Assembly: GCA_037903475.1 (NCBI GenBank)
Contig: JBAJFG010000197.1
Coordinates: 1 to 64,000 of the forward strand
Length of the DNA: 64,000 bases
Reading direction: 5' to 3'
DNA from: Ancylostoma caninum
Lineage: Eukaryota > Nematoda > Chromadorea > Rhabditida > Ancylostomatidae
Both the position numbers and the translations under genes were made by a program. Positions 14,250 through 25,449 of the stretch are shown here, piece by piece. Position 1 is the stretch's first letter, and each line of letters starts with the position of its first letter. A model generated the notes under the pieces. It was not told where the DNA came from, ran no database searches, and was given only the letters and a program-made list of their open reading frames with translations.

Positions 14250-15370
14250 TTGGTTAAAAAGTTCTGCAACACCCGCAACGTTTTTTGAAAATGGATTTCT
14301 TTATTAAAACAAAATCACAAACAATAATATATTTGCCTTTGTTGTGTAGTACCTTTGCCCAAACTTTTGACAGATTCTCTAACACTTTCTGCCGGAACTC
14401 CGGAGGCTGTGGATCAAAAATTTTTGACACTTCATTTTCGAGTCCAAGGATTGGTAAGTCTCATTTCCTGTAGGTTGTTCATGTCCAGCAGTGGGTGAAA
14501 ATCCGACTCGGCCAGATCTGGCGAATACGGAAGGTATGATAGCAATTCCCAAGCGAAGTACTGTGTCTTCTCACGACTTGCGTCAGCAACTTGCGAGTGA
14601 GCATATCTTGCAGAAAAAAAGGCCTTGTTTTTAAGGTTTTTCACTGACGGCGCTTGCCAACTTCTAGATTTGGGTTGTGCAGAGATGGCTCAGCTCTGAT
14701 TCCACTGCTTAGGAACTCGTGGTAGAGTATTCCTTGTGGCTCCACCAACAGCATAGAGAAACCTTCTTTTTGGGCGGGTCTATATTTAACTGTTTTGGAA
14801 GTGATTCTGGACACGGAATCCATTGGTACTGCTGTGCGTTGTTCTCGTGTTGGACCAAGCTTCCGCCCCTAATTGTACTATCCCCAAGAAAGACCTTCCC
14901 ATGTGGACAAAGAGACAGCGACTCCTTCATGCTTACCCGGCATTATTCGTCAGGTTTGCACAACCCGCGGAGTACTCATGCCCAGATAACTTTGCTGTAG
15001 CAAAGACTGTGAGGATGCTTGATGACAGTTGCATTGTCGCATTTGAGTGTCTTCGCAACTCGAAGGCCTCGGCATCCGGCGTCGCCTTCAGGAATTCCTG
15101 CAGATCATCGTCATCAACAGTCAATGAGCGTCCAGGGCGTGGGCTACCTTCAAGCGTTATTTCGCCAGACTGGAAGCACTGGTTCCATCGAGAGACCGTC
15201 GAATGGTAAATGACGCTCCCTTCAAACGCAGCACATTTATATGTAGGCATCGACACTTCTTGCAAGATGCCCTTGCACGAAACCGTAATAATAGACAGAG
15301 GAGGGAAGCGAGATTTGACTGGTCGAAGGTATTGGCTATCACATTCGAGCAAACTCTTCAAGTAACAGAC
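14250..15370 (-). pseudogene. mariner element relic with both transposase halves
   Basis: On the minus strand the N-terminal part (about 14933-15250) shows a helix-turn-helix block, VSRWNQCFQSGEITLEG, then PRPGRSLTVDDDDLQEF. A C-terminal part (14432-14644) shows YLPYSPDLAESDFHPL, the region of the third catalytic Asp. The parts lie in different frames with stops between, so it is inactive. The low-coordinate end begins near 14252 with TTGGTTAAAAAGTTCTGCAAC, which resembles a mariner terminal repeat; the other end could not be matched. Length of about 1.1 kb is close to a full element. Confidence 0.8.
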
Positions 15371-17475
15371 GATTCCCCGTGATACAAAATCAGTGCGGCA
15401 ATATATAGCCAGAGAAATAGCTAGCGTTCCGCCTTGTTCCCCTTCGGGTTGTACTGTTCTTTTCTCAAAAACTTCGTTGCATCACGGCATGTTAGCTTGA
15501 AATTTGAAATTTGCTCACCTAATTACAAGAAAAGGAACATTAGTCTCGCACATTTCCATGATGGGGGAGCAGTAGTGCAAATGATTAATTTCACTGGTTT
15601 TCAGCGGTACAGTTATCTGAAAAGGTGAAGCAGAACTGGGATTTCTAGTGATTCAAAGTCTCAATGCGCATCGCGGAGAAAAAAAAAAACGACGTAAAAC
15701 CGCACCAGACTATTTTCCCTTCCTCGAATTTGTATGTGTATAGGAGTACGTAATCAGCACAAATTAGCTGATCTTTGCTGGGACAAATTACCTTACCATC
15801 CTAACTTACCAGCAATCTCCCTTCTAGGTAAATACCACTTTATCCGTCTATCTATTCCACCTGTAAGGGAAAATCAGCGAATTTCAGACCGGTGTAGGAT
15901 AAGGACTGTCATCGAGGTCCTACTCAGGAGTGCCGCCGCATCGTTGTTCACTTTAATGCCTTGTCTCAGCTCTCCTCCTCGAGAGAATGGAAAGTGCTAA
16001 CTTCATTCTTAGTGAAGGACCATATTGGTTACTTTAGGACTGGCTGTGATATTTGAAAAGTTTGAAAGCGTTCCAGAATTCAATACATTCTAACAGATTC
16101 AGAAGGAGAGGGAGGGTTCACCATCAGGAATAACTCTAACCTATGTAGAACTAGCGAGAACTAGAATGCCAAAACACCCATACTATCCTACTGCTCATTT
16201 GATTTGGGCAGGAGTTCACAATGTCTATCTCTTGTGAGAACATCGCTTTGCTCTGACCATCTTGAAAGTCTTCATCTCACCAAAGTGTTGAGTGATATAA
16301 TTGAGATATGGCGTTATTTGCGACAGAGATAATCTCAGTGAACTACTCGTAATTGCCGCCTACTCACTGAGATGTTTAATAGGATATCAAGTCGAGGTTT
16401 TCAACAGTGTAACCATCTCATGTTTGATCGGTACAGAATACTCTTCCACTACCAAACTCATGTCAAACATGATCGTTGAACCACATTTATGAAGGTAGTG
16501 GCACCCTGCAGTGAACTATATTATGCTTATTTCATGGGAGAAGTAAAATGAAATACAGGTTGGAACGTTTGAAGGAAAATCGAGAACATTCACAGAAAAA
16601 ACTTCAAAAGCAGCATGCATGAAGCACTCTTTCCTTAATCGGTGAACTTTCTTTGTATTACACGCAAGAAACCAATGCGCTCTCTCTTTTTCTGAAGAAA
16701 TCTGTACAGTGTGGTTGTATGCAGCAGTTTATCGAACTTCGCGTTCCCTCCAATTTCTCGAATGCAGCTCTCACGAGACTTTCCACATCTGAGGTGAGTT
16801 GTGCCCCCTGCATCCGGTCACCAGCAAATTTCACCTATGAAGAGGAAAGCACTGCTACGAAGGTCATGGCTACAGCCCATTGGTGTGGTACGTATTTATG
16901 CTAAACTGCTCGCCAGCTTACGCATGCTCAGTCACTTGCCCATGTGCCATGTAGAATAAACGTGGCGGCGTCATGCGCCGAGCACAAATCCATATGAACA
17001 GAAGACAGCACATAGTGTCACAGATTTTTCGATGGTTCCACGTCAAATCATCGGATTGGATTTGACTTCCCAAAGACATCGGAATCTGGCAAAATTTCGT
17101 ACCAAAATGGTCGATTTGGTGCAGCCCTTTACGCATAACGGACAAAACGATCCAATGGTGGGTGTGTTCTGAGCCTTTTCCTTCAGAAGAATCTCAGATT
17201 TTCTCTTTTAGGGCTATTTCGCGGGCCGATCGCGAATATGACATCCATTTTATGCCGTAGCGTAGCGATGTAGAGATACGTCCACTGCTGGTGGTGTGGA
17301 AGTATTTCCTCGAAAAATCTAATGAAACTTAGCACAATATTGTCAGTCAACATGCTGTACACCTCTGGTGAGAAGGAGAAAGAATTTTCTGCGCCGAATG
17401 TGCATCTCATCCTGCATGATCTGTCACCACTCATCCGGGTGCTATCGTATGCACATAAAACTGCTCAGAGAAATA
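15371..17475. other. no gene recognised
   Basis: Short frames only (up to about 88 codons), with no domain, tandem repeat or RNA gene that I can support. Confidence 0.4.
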
Positions 17476-18530
17476 TTAGGTTGACGGGTAAGTCCTCGCG
17501 GTTTTTGGAACACTATGTTTTCTTGACTTTAAAAAATAGGAAAGCACATCAAGGAATGTATAAACACCATTTCGTCATGCCACTCTTCATCCATTTTCGG
17601 GAAGGCTTTCGATGCCCTCGGCATAGAACTGTCCTGGAATCAATTTGGAAAAGATGCCCAACCAGCGATCCAAGTCATTTTCATTATCGAACGCTCTTCC
17701 TTGCATGGCATTAGAGAGGGACGGGAGAAGGTGCTTATATTTCGGCAGAAGGCAAGCGCTGTACGTTGGCTAAGTCAGCACTTTCCATCCAAAGTTGGGT
17801 AGCTTCTGCCGAGTCACTCTTTCAGTGAGCGGACGAGCATCGTAAAAATTGGATATGTCGTGATTCGGACAATTCTCTGCATTTTCACGTGGCCATAATG
17901 GATGATGCCTTAGCTACCACACCAAGCAGTGACACAACTCTCGGAGGGTGGTCACTTCTCTTCCGCTTCGGTTCAGTGTGCTCATCCTTGTCAACCCACT
18001 GTCGGCGGTGTTCAATTTTGACATGCACACATTAGACACCACTTCTCATCTCCTGTGAAGACGCGCTTCAGCCACATCTCTACGCGCCTGTACGAAGGAA
18101 ATTCGGTAGCAACCCCTGCACATCGTTGAAAATCGCATCCGACCAAATCATAGTCACTCACTGTGATAATTTTTTTCCTCGTTTAACTGACGCAGGTGAT
18201 AGGTAAAGGGAACATCCGAGACTTGCGTCCTTTCAAGCATAATTTCCGTGAATCTGAATCTCCCAGTTGTCGCAACTGATCATTGTCGACTCCAGATGAG
18301 CATCCCGACAATGCAAAAATACTGAGGTTGAAGTCACTAACACGAAGAGGTCTGGACCAATCTTGTGCAGTGCGTTTGGTCGCTGTATCTCCCTCTACAT
18401 AGTTAGTGCGACGAGTGGATGCGGCCGTTGATTCACCAGATTTGAAGTCGTATACATAAGGGACGAAAAGTTCCTGCTTTGAAAATTCCATATTCCTGGA
18501 AGGGACTGTGCAGGAGTTTACAGACAACGA
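17476..18530 (-). pseudogene. mariner element relic, one terminal repeat preserved
   Basis: The minus strand reads through a mariner transposase in pieces: VYDFKSGESTAASTR (18.4 kb, helix-turn-helix), VDNDQLRQL, RRQWVDKDEHTEPK (18.0 kb, linker after the first catalytic Asp), KLPNFGWKVL and GQFYAEGIESLP (17.6 kb, C-terminus). Frames are broken several times. The low-coordinate end starts TTAGGTTGACGGGTAAGTCC after a TA dinucleotide, matching the shape of a mariner terminal repeat. The other end is lost or too diverged. Confidence 0.8.
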
Positions 18531-20389
18531 TAATAATAAACTCGCACAGTCGTGACTTCCTCATATATACAACACAAATTGCTGCAAAGCAGTGTGGGGT
18601 TACAAAAAGCTCACTTTCGAAAACGAGAACTTTTCCGACAACCTAATACATAGGCGAAAACTTCTAGTGTATGCTGTGAACTCCCATGCAGGTGGTCGAA
18701 ATGGGCCAAAACATGCGCTGTCGATTACAGAAGCAGTAGTTATTGCATGTAATGTATGTCGGTGCAGAGTCGTTGCTCTGCTGGACGCGAATTTCGTAGC
18801 AGTTTCTAGCATTTTGGAGGTAAATCAAAGCTACATATGTACATACAATGTAAAGGCATTGTATGTATAGCCCTCCACACTTCCGATTTGGTTTAATGCT
18901 AATATTATGTTGCAGAATTATAAATGTCCGTTTGAGAAGTAAGTAAAACGTGTTGTCAAAACAAAGATTCAAAATTCCGGTCAAAAAGGTACCTTTTTTC
19001 TTAATCAATGATAGTCCTTCCACACAAACAATTAGTGCTCTCCTCCGAGACTCGTTGTGGATCAAACTTGCGACCCGTCGAAATTTTAGTTATGGAATTC
19101 GTTTAACTACTATTTCATTCCTCTAAGGAATGATTGGCCTATGGAAAGAAATAGTAGCCTGGTAGTGTCAGGCATTGGCTATAACGCGGTGACTTGAAAG
19201 GCATACAGTTACAAGTCTGGAAATGGGTGCAGTAGGAAGATTGATTGGCACCCTCAAAGTCGGTTCAATTACCCAAGATCGAGAGTATTTTCGGAGAGTC
19301 AGTTTTTCACGGACTGAGTGGCAAAGCAATCCCTGTCTGAGGGCATTACGTAGAGTTTGGTGCAATTCTACGCCCGATATCTTTTATCCAAGGTAGTATA
19401 ACATACAGATAAAATTCTAGAATTTTGATCTCTGACCTTCCAATTTTTTTCGGAAGTTGGGGAAACCGAGCAAATTATAGCCCTGTAGACGCGCCATGAA
19501 ATGCTCTTCAGAATGAATATACCCACACCTCCGAAATATTTAATATGGTCGACAAATATGATCGCGAAGGCGAAGGCAGCGGACATTTATAATTTCTCAA
19601 CCGAATATTTTTGTTTACTTAATTAGACATCGTTCAATATCTAAATGTATGCAGCAATCTTATAAAAAATCTTATAATCTTACCCTAGCTTAGCGCAATC
19701 TGTTCGTAGATTTCTCAATAATCACTGCACTCCATTCCATTCCTGTCAGCTGTACAAGAATTCTTTCAATCTCTGCAGCGAGAAATGAGGCTTCCGTAAA
19801 CATTAAGCTACGTAATTTATTTTCACGGTTACAATACATCTCTGCAGACCTCAATACGGCAGTTATTCTCATTGGCCAAGCTATGTAATCATATTGTTTT
19901 CTTGCTTTGAATTCCCGCTACGAATAAATTTTCCTCGTCTTCATGTGAGAAAATTCCTACATGACAGGTTGTTATTTATTTCTATCAAAATATTTTGAAC
20001 GAAGGATGTTTTTGCTTTTAGCAAAGATCGTCAGAAATGGAAACAGAACTGAGAAAGTTTGTGTCATATTGACTTTCCAGACATGAAATTTGTTCGTGGA
20101 ATTTTCTGAAAGAGCGGCAAATTCCAATTCAATTTGTGAACTGGTGGAACATCAAATTAGGAGAGAAAACAGATAAGTATGTACTTGTATTTTTTGGCTT
20201 TGACTTTCACATACATACATATAAGCAGTTGCTCACTCTTTTTTTGAGTGCCTATTGCAGAAGATCTGCGTCGGAAAAGTACGTCAGCTTAACTTTTCCT
20301 TTCTGTTCCAGAGCCGGAATAATTCTTTCAAAGGGAAACCTTCAAGGCTCAATTTATACACAGTGTTTTTTCTAATCTACAGTTATGTA

Positions 20390-20393
<4 letters not shown>
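18531..20393. other. no gene recognised
   Basis: AT-rich sequence with frames of up to 133 codons that carry no motif and no splice context. Nothing else is supported. Confidence 0.4.
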
Positions 20394-20445
<52 letters not shown>

Positions 20446-20750
20446 TGGCGGACGCAGAAAGTGGGCGGGAGGGGGGGCGTGGGAAGAAAAGTGGGGTCTC
20501 CGCCGTTTTGGGGACCCAGACGGAAAATAAAATTAATAATAATATTAATTATAATAATAAACAATAAATAAAAAATATATTAAAAGTAATAATAAAAATA
20601 AACAATTAAAAATAAACTAACACAAGATTTTTATTTGTATTGTAAAGTAATTTCGAAAATTTGGCGACCCATTCTCGGGGGGGGGGGCGCGCGCCCCCCC
20701 CCCCCCCCCCCCCCCTCCTGCGTCCGCCACTGATATATATATATATATAA
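20394..20750. repeat. (AT)n microsatellite split by a hAT-type MITE
   Basis: An AT dinucleotide run occupies 20394-20442 and resumes at 20733-20750, with the MITE at 20443-20732 between the halves. The repeat served as insertion target and supplies the 8-base target duplication. Confidence 0.9.
20443..20732. mobile_element. hAT-type MITE, 290 bp, complete copy
   Basis: Both ends read inward as CAGTGGCGGACGCAG, followed by a G-rich block. The centre is an A/T-rich spacer with AATAATAAT runs. Flanking 8-base duplications are ATATATAT on each side. CAGTG-type termini with 8-bp duplications are the signature of hAT DNA transposons. It encodes no transposase and would need one supplied elsewhere. 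A second copy, heavily interrupted, lies at 25323-29908. Confidence 0.85.
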
Positions 20751-21479
20751 GCGCGAAAATTTTGCTCGAAGTGTTCCGAAAATTTCTTTTATTTCAAAAT
20801 TCGACGGAAAGAGAGATGTGATATGCATAGAATGAGTGAGCGTATTCACTGTGCTATTTCCTCATGAATATGTGCAGCGAGATCAGCCATTTTTTTCTTA
20901 GGGAGGGCGCTATATGAAAAAACTAGACAAACTTATGGCGACTAGCGCCTCTTCGGGACGCTAGAAAGTGGGGTGCGGCAGCCAGAGATATGTGCAAAAG
21001 CGTCACATATGCGAAATGCCTAGAAAATTAGCAAATAAGCAAAACTATCAACCGCTAGCCGAGCTCAAATACAAAACCCTCCTTATGAATTGCGTAGATT
21101 CTACGGGCCTGTCCAACGTCGGGGTTCCAGTCTTTGCGCCATCCTAGCCTTGCTTGCAAATTCTTAATCACGCACTTACATGTAAAGCTATTTTCCGATG
21201 CAATGATACCATCTACTGTTTTTGGTCACATCTCTTACATGCCTATGGACCTGTTATGAACAGCCACTCCCAACTCTGCACACGAACATCTTTCATGTGG
21301 CTTTAGTACTTTTGAACAATAAAGTGTGATTAATGACGTGCGAACAATCAGAAGAAATGATTCAAGCTTCGCGTTACTGAAATAGTCTAACTGATGAGCT
21401 TCTGCTTCAATATACAGGGAGGAAGAAGAGGAAGGTGCGATTTCTCCACTAATAGGCCCCATGTGAACCCATTGTCCAT
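20751..21479. other. no gene recognised
   Basis: No supported gene or repeat; short frames only. Confidence 0.35.
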
Positions 21480-21780
21480 TCGCACACCCGTATCCTGGCG
21501 CTTTCCCCACCACTGGGGAGGGCAATCCCCACCGTGGACCCGTCTCCTGGCGTTTCCTCCACTATTAGGCGACGGCGGACCCTTTCTCGATCGGGGACCC
21601 GTGTCCTGCCGTATTCTCACTATTACGCCACGGCGGACCCTTTCTCCATTGATGCACCCATATCCTGCCGTTTTTCCACTATTGGGCTACGACGGACCCT
21701 TTCTCCACCGATGGACCCATATCCTGCCAGTTTCGCCCTGATGGGCCACGGCGAACCCTTTGGTGGACACCTATGCTGAT
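21480..21780 (+). repeat. minisatellite, about 60-bp units, about five copies
   Basis: Diverged units share a GGCGGACCCTTTCTC core followed by GACCC, CCTGCCG and a TTCTCCACTATT-type stretch. The unit resembles the minisatellite families at 31.1-31.7, 48.8-49.1, 57.2-57.4 and 61.4-61.7 kb. Confidence 0.75.
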
Positions 21781-24700
21781 GTTTTTCTAAACTACGGGAC
21801 TTCGGCACATGCATGTGTCCATCATCAGTGCACCCGCACTCTTTGTAAATATCGAGAGTAATTAAAGAAAGTTAGGAAATATTTAGGAAGTTTGATCAAT
21901 TGCACAACTGGCTTCAGAAAATGTTACAACAGCTTATGATAACGCGTTATTCGTTCGCCCATCCTGTGTATTTGATTGCATTGCCCTTCCTAAAACCAGA
22001 AGGATCCTCATGCTGCACAATCCCCATGGAACCTCAGTGAGAGGTGCGCAAAGAGCATATCTCAAATGCGAATAGCGAGTGAATTCTATCACTATAGCCT
22101 CCACGGCTCGATATCGCCCCTCCGGCATGCACACATCCTTTCCAAGTGATTGTCGTCCAGTGTCTCGGAATCCAGTGGCACCAATAACAAAGCTCCAGCA
22201 GAGGGGCGGCTCTGCTCTGTACTTTGCTGCTATGCAACCTCAAATCGTTGTAAACACTGTCTCGCCCGGAGGGCTCGTGATCGTTAGACGCTGGTCAAAC
22301 AGCGAAATCGTGAATGCACCCGATTTCCACTACGTCTATGCACCCATGACGAAACATCGGCAATGCCGTGCTAGCTTCGCATCCTCGCGAGCACTGTCTA
22401 TAACTGAGCCCCATGATGGAAGCATGCGATCACGTGCTTATCCCCCATCGCCTGCGCTCTAGAAAATTTTGTTGCACTACCATGATCTATATTGGAGGAT
22501 TTCCTGAGAGGATTGCGTCACACCTGCAGTGGAGCAACTTGACAAGCAGCATTATTAGCGAAATCTGAGAGAATGTTACCAAATATTGAACGGGACACTA
22601 ATGGTGCACTTCCTCTGAGTTTGGAAATATGGCCCCGTAGTAAAGTGTCATGGCGGTGAGATCAGCTGCCTGCACAACTCGTCGCCACATTTGGGGCGAT
22701 GATCGCACGCGCGACGACCTTCCAACACCGAGAAATGGGAGATCATCACCATCCGTGGCAGTGCTGCGAGCACGTATGTGCGGGGCGCTCATCTCGTCGC
22801 CCTGGAGGGCCATGATCGCCATCGTTTTCGACTAGATAGTGTACGGAGCGAAGAGACGCCGAGCGAAGTACTCGAAGCATCTCACTCGGAGTATGGTGAT
22901 GGTGTGAAAGTACGTATGATCAGGTGCGCGTACTGCACAGAATGCATCTGAGCCTACGGACTCAGGCATGTTGATTTCCTCTCCACAGCACAGAACCAGC
23001 TTGAATGTGTACGACATGTCAGAAGCACAGAGGTGCTTCTGGTGCTTCGGACAAGTCGTACTCGTTCTAGCTTGTTATTCGCAATGGTTTATAACTGTCT
23101 CACACGCTAAAACAGCCCCGGAAGAGATGTGGGAATACGTGCAAAACGTAAATTTGATCACTTTCCATGTTCGTCCCGTCCGATTCACCGTGGCGATGAT
23201 CATCATGCTTCTCTCCTACGCGAAATGCGATCATCGCCCTGAAGGTGATGTGCGATGATCACACTGGACACTTTACTGCGGGCCATGACCTTTTTTCATA
23301 CCGTTCGCAACTATAATATTTTGTTTGAATGGGTCCACATTACGAAGTGGTAGGAAGAAACAGATCGAGTTCATGATGCGATGCAGAACGGTCGCGGCTA
23401 CATTTTGAGTAGGCCTGTTTTGGGGAAGTGGAGCTCCAGAAGAACAAGGTGGTCTTCCACGTTTTCCAGCCCATATCACACGCAAGCTTCACCTCTCTTT
23501 GGTAGGGAGACAGTTCTAGCTAAGCTGAGGTGGGACATTACACTCCGCCCTAACTGTTTTGCCATCGTTCAACCATAAACTGATCTGGCCACTCAAGGCT
23601 CAGTTGCGGAAGAAAATTGGGAACTGCTGAGTTCTTCGACTCTCAGAACACCCTTGCATTGGATACATAGAAATTGCTACCCGACCAATAAATAAATGGT
23701 TCGTAGTAGCTTTTCAAGTGTTAACTATGGGATTATAATGTTGACTGGATAAATTGTTCACCAAACTAAGCAAATTCTTTTTGCCTGCTTCAGCATCTCT
23801 TAGTTATGAGAAAAAACGGAACATTTTTAAAAAGTTTTCCTCTGTCGTCTGCCCCTGTCACACGAATCGCCACAAAAACAAGTTGTTATTCTCAAAGAGA
23901 GCGCATGACTCAAATGGATGTATAGCGGTTTTCAGAACTACAGCGTCAAATTACAAGTTGAGCACTTCTCTTTGTGAAATTGCAATGTATGTAAATCTTG
24001 TGTGTGTCATTTTCAACAAGAGTTTATTCCCCCTTCAAGAAAAGCTGCGCCAAAACCAGTCATTTCCGTAGCTAGGCAATTTTCTCAGTTAACGAAGCCT
24101 CGACTGTTCAAAAGATCAGAACACTGCACTGCGTGGGGGGAAAGGAGAGGGAACGCCAACATTGAAAAATAAGAAGTCTCGGTGCACAAACAACAAATTT
24201 CTGCGCGTGAACCATAGCAGCGCTTTTGAACTCAAGCTCATAATCCAGAAATGAACCGCAAGGGGAAACGTCTCACAGCTACGAGCGGGCTTCTGCCTTG
24301 TTTAAGGATATCCCCGCTCGACTCGATCGTTCATCCTATGGCAGGCACTCAGAAGCTGCTGAGCATGTGTGCCAGCCTAGGAATGGTAGCGCTACCAACT
24401 CGACCGGCCACATGTGCCGATTCCAGCAGTGGCAGATGCACGTTTACCTGAGCCAATGGGTAAAAAGCCCTTGTAGACAGTGTAATTCGCGGACCAGCTC
24501 CACTTCGCGTACTAGAAGGAACAACATCTATTCATGTTGCACGTGACCGTGAATTTTCAAGTCACGCACGGTCGATATGGAGCTGAACCTATGCCAGTGT
24601 GCTTTACCTGGTATGCTGTCTCGGGGCTGTAATCTTCGTGTAATATGGTTTTGTTCAGTACCTTTCCAGAAAACCCCAATTGTTTTCGTCAATGTAGGGT

Positions 24701-25322
24701 GGCACTGATGCCCCGAAATTTCTGACCGTGCGTCGTGCTACCACCTAACTGACAAGGGAAGGATACTCCATCAGTGTCGCCTTTCGTAGCAGGGTGTATT
24801 CAACCCTACGCAGCTCGCGACGCTGATTTCAAATCTGTTTTTATCTACCACTAAATTTGTCTCTCTCTGAGGGGCTATACCCGTTTTCCTGTCAGAGCTC
24901 TCATATAGGGTGCACAAGGTGGATGTGCCAGGTGAGTCGTGGCGCAGTGATAAGTCAATCGCTATCCAGGATCAACGAGGCGGCTTCAGTCCCTCTGAGT
25001 GAATGCTCTTTTGCATTTCTCCTCCACCTACTGTTTTCCTTTGAAAATCTATTCTATGCACTTTTATAATGTTTCCATCGACAAATTGATCTTTTGGAAG
25101 TTTGGAACCGTTTGGAAGGATTCTCATCACCGAATTCGGAAGAGGTGAGTGACAGTGCTCATTTGACCAAGTGTACGAAAATTAATCTCTGATAGTTTGC
25201 GCGCATTCATGGAAGAATAATACAAGTATTGAAATATTGAACTCGCTACGAAAGGCGACAATGATGAAGTATCCTTCTCTTGTGAGATATGGATTGAACA
25301 AAGAAGCTGTCTGTGTGATCAC
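21781..25322. other. no gene recognised; one tRNA-like sequence
   Basis: Frames up to 127 codons (for example 22079-22462) have no recognisable domain and overlap equally long frames on the other strand. The only structure I can name is the tRNA-like sequence at 24932-25000. Confidence 0.35.
24932..25000 (+). repeat. tRNA-like sequence, possible SINE head
   Basis: GTGGCGCAGTGATAAG resembles an A box in a D arm, and GGCTTCAGTCCC about 40 bases later is a weak B box. The arms do not fold into a clean cloverleaf, so this is not a working tRNA gene. A second sequence with the same GTGGCGCAGTG.TAAGT start lies on the minus strand at 63203-63272, suggesting a tRNA-derived repeat family. Confidence 0.3.
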
Positions 25323-25449
25323 CAGTGGCGGAAACAGAAAGTGGGCGGGAGAGGGGGGCGGGGAGGGGGAGGGGTGCGGGAAAAAAGTGGGGTCCACGCC
25401 GTTTCAGGGAACCTGACGGAATGTAAAATTCAGTAAAAATATCAATTAC

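Noticed and set aside
18183..18527. 114-codon minus-strand frame as a host gene
   Set aside because: VYDFKSGESTAASTR and VDNDQLRQL match the mariner N-terminus and it is collinear with mariner C-terminal blocks at 17.6-18.0 kb.
22079..22462. 127-codon plus-strand frame
   Set aside because: No recognisable domain, no splice context, and overlapped by comparable frames on the minus strand.
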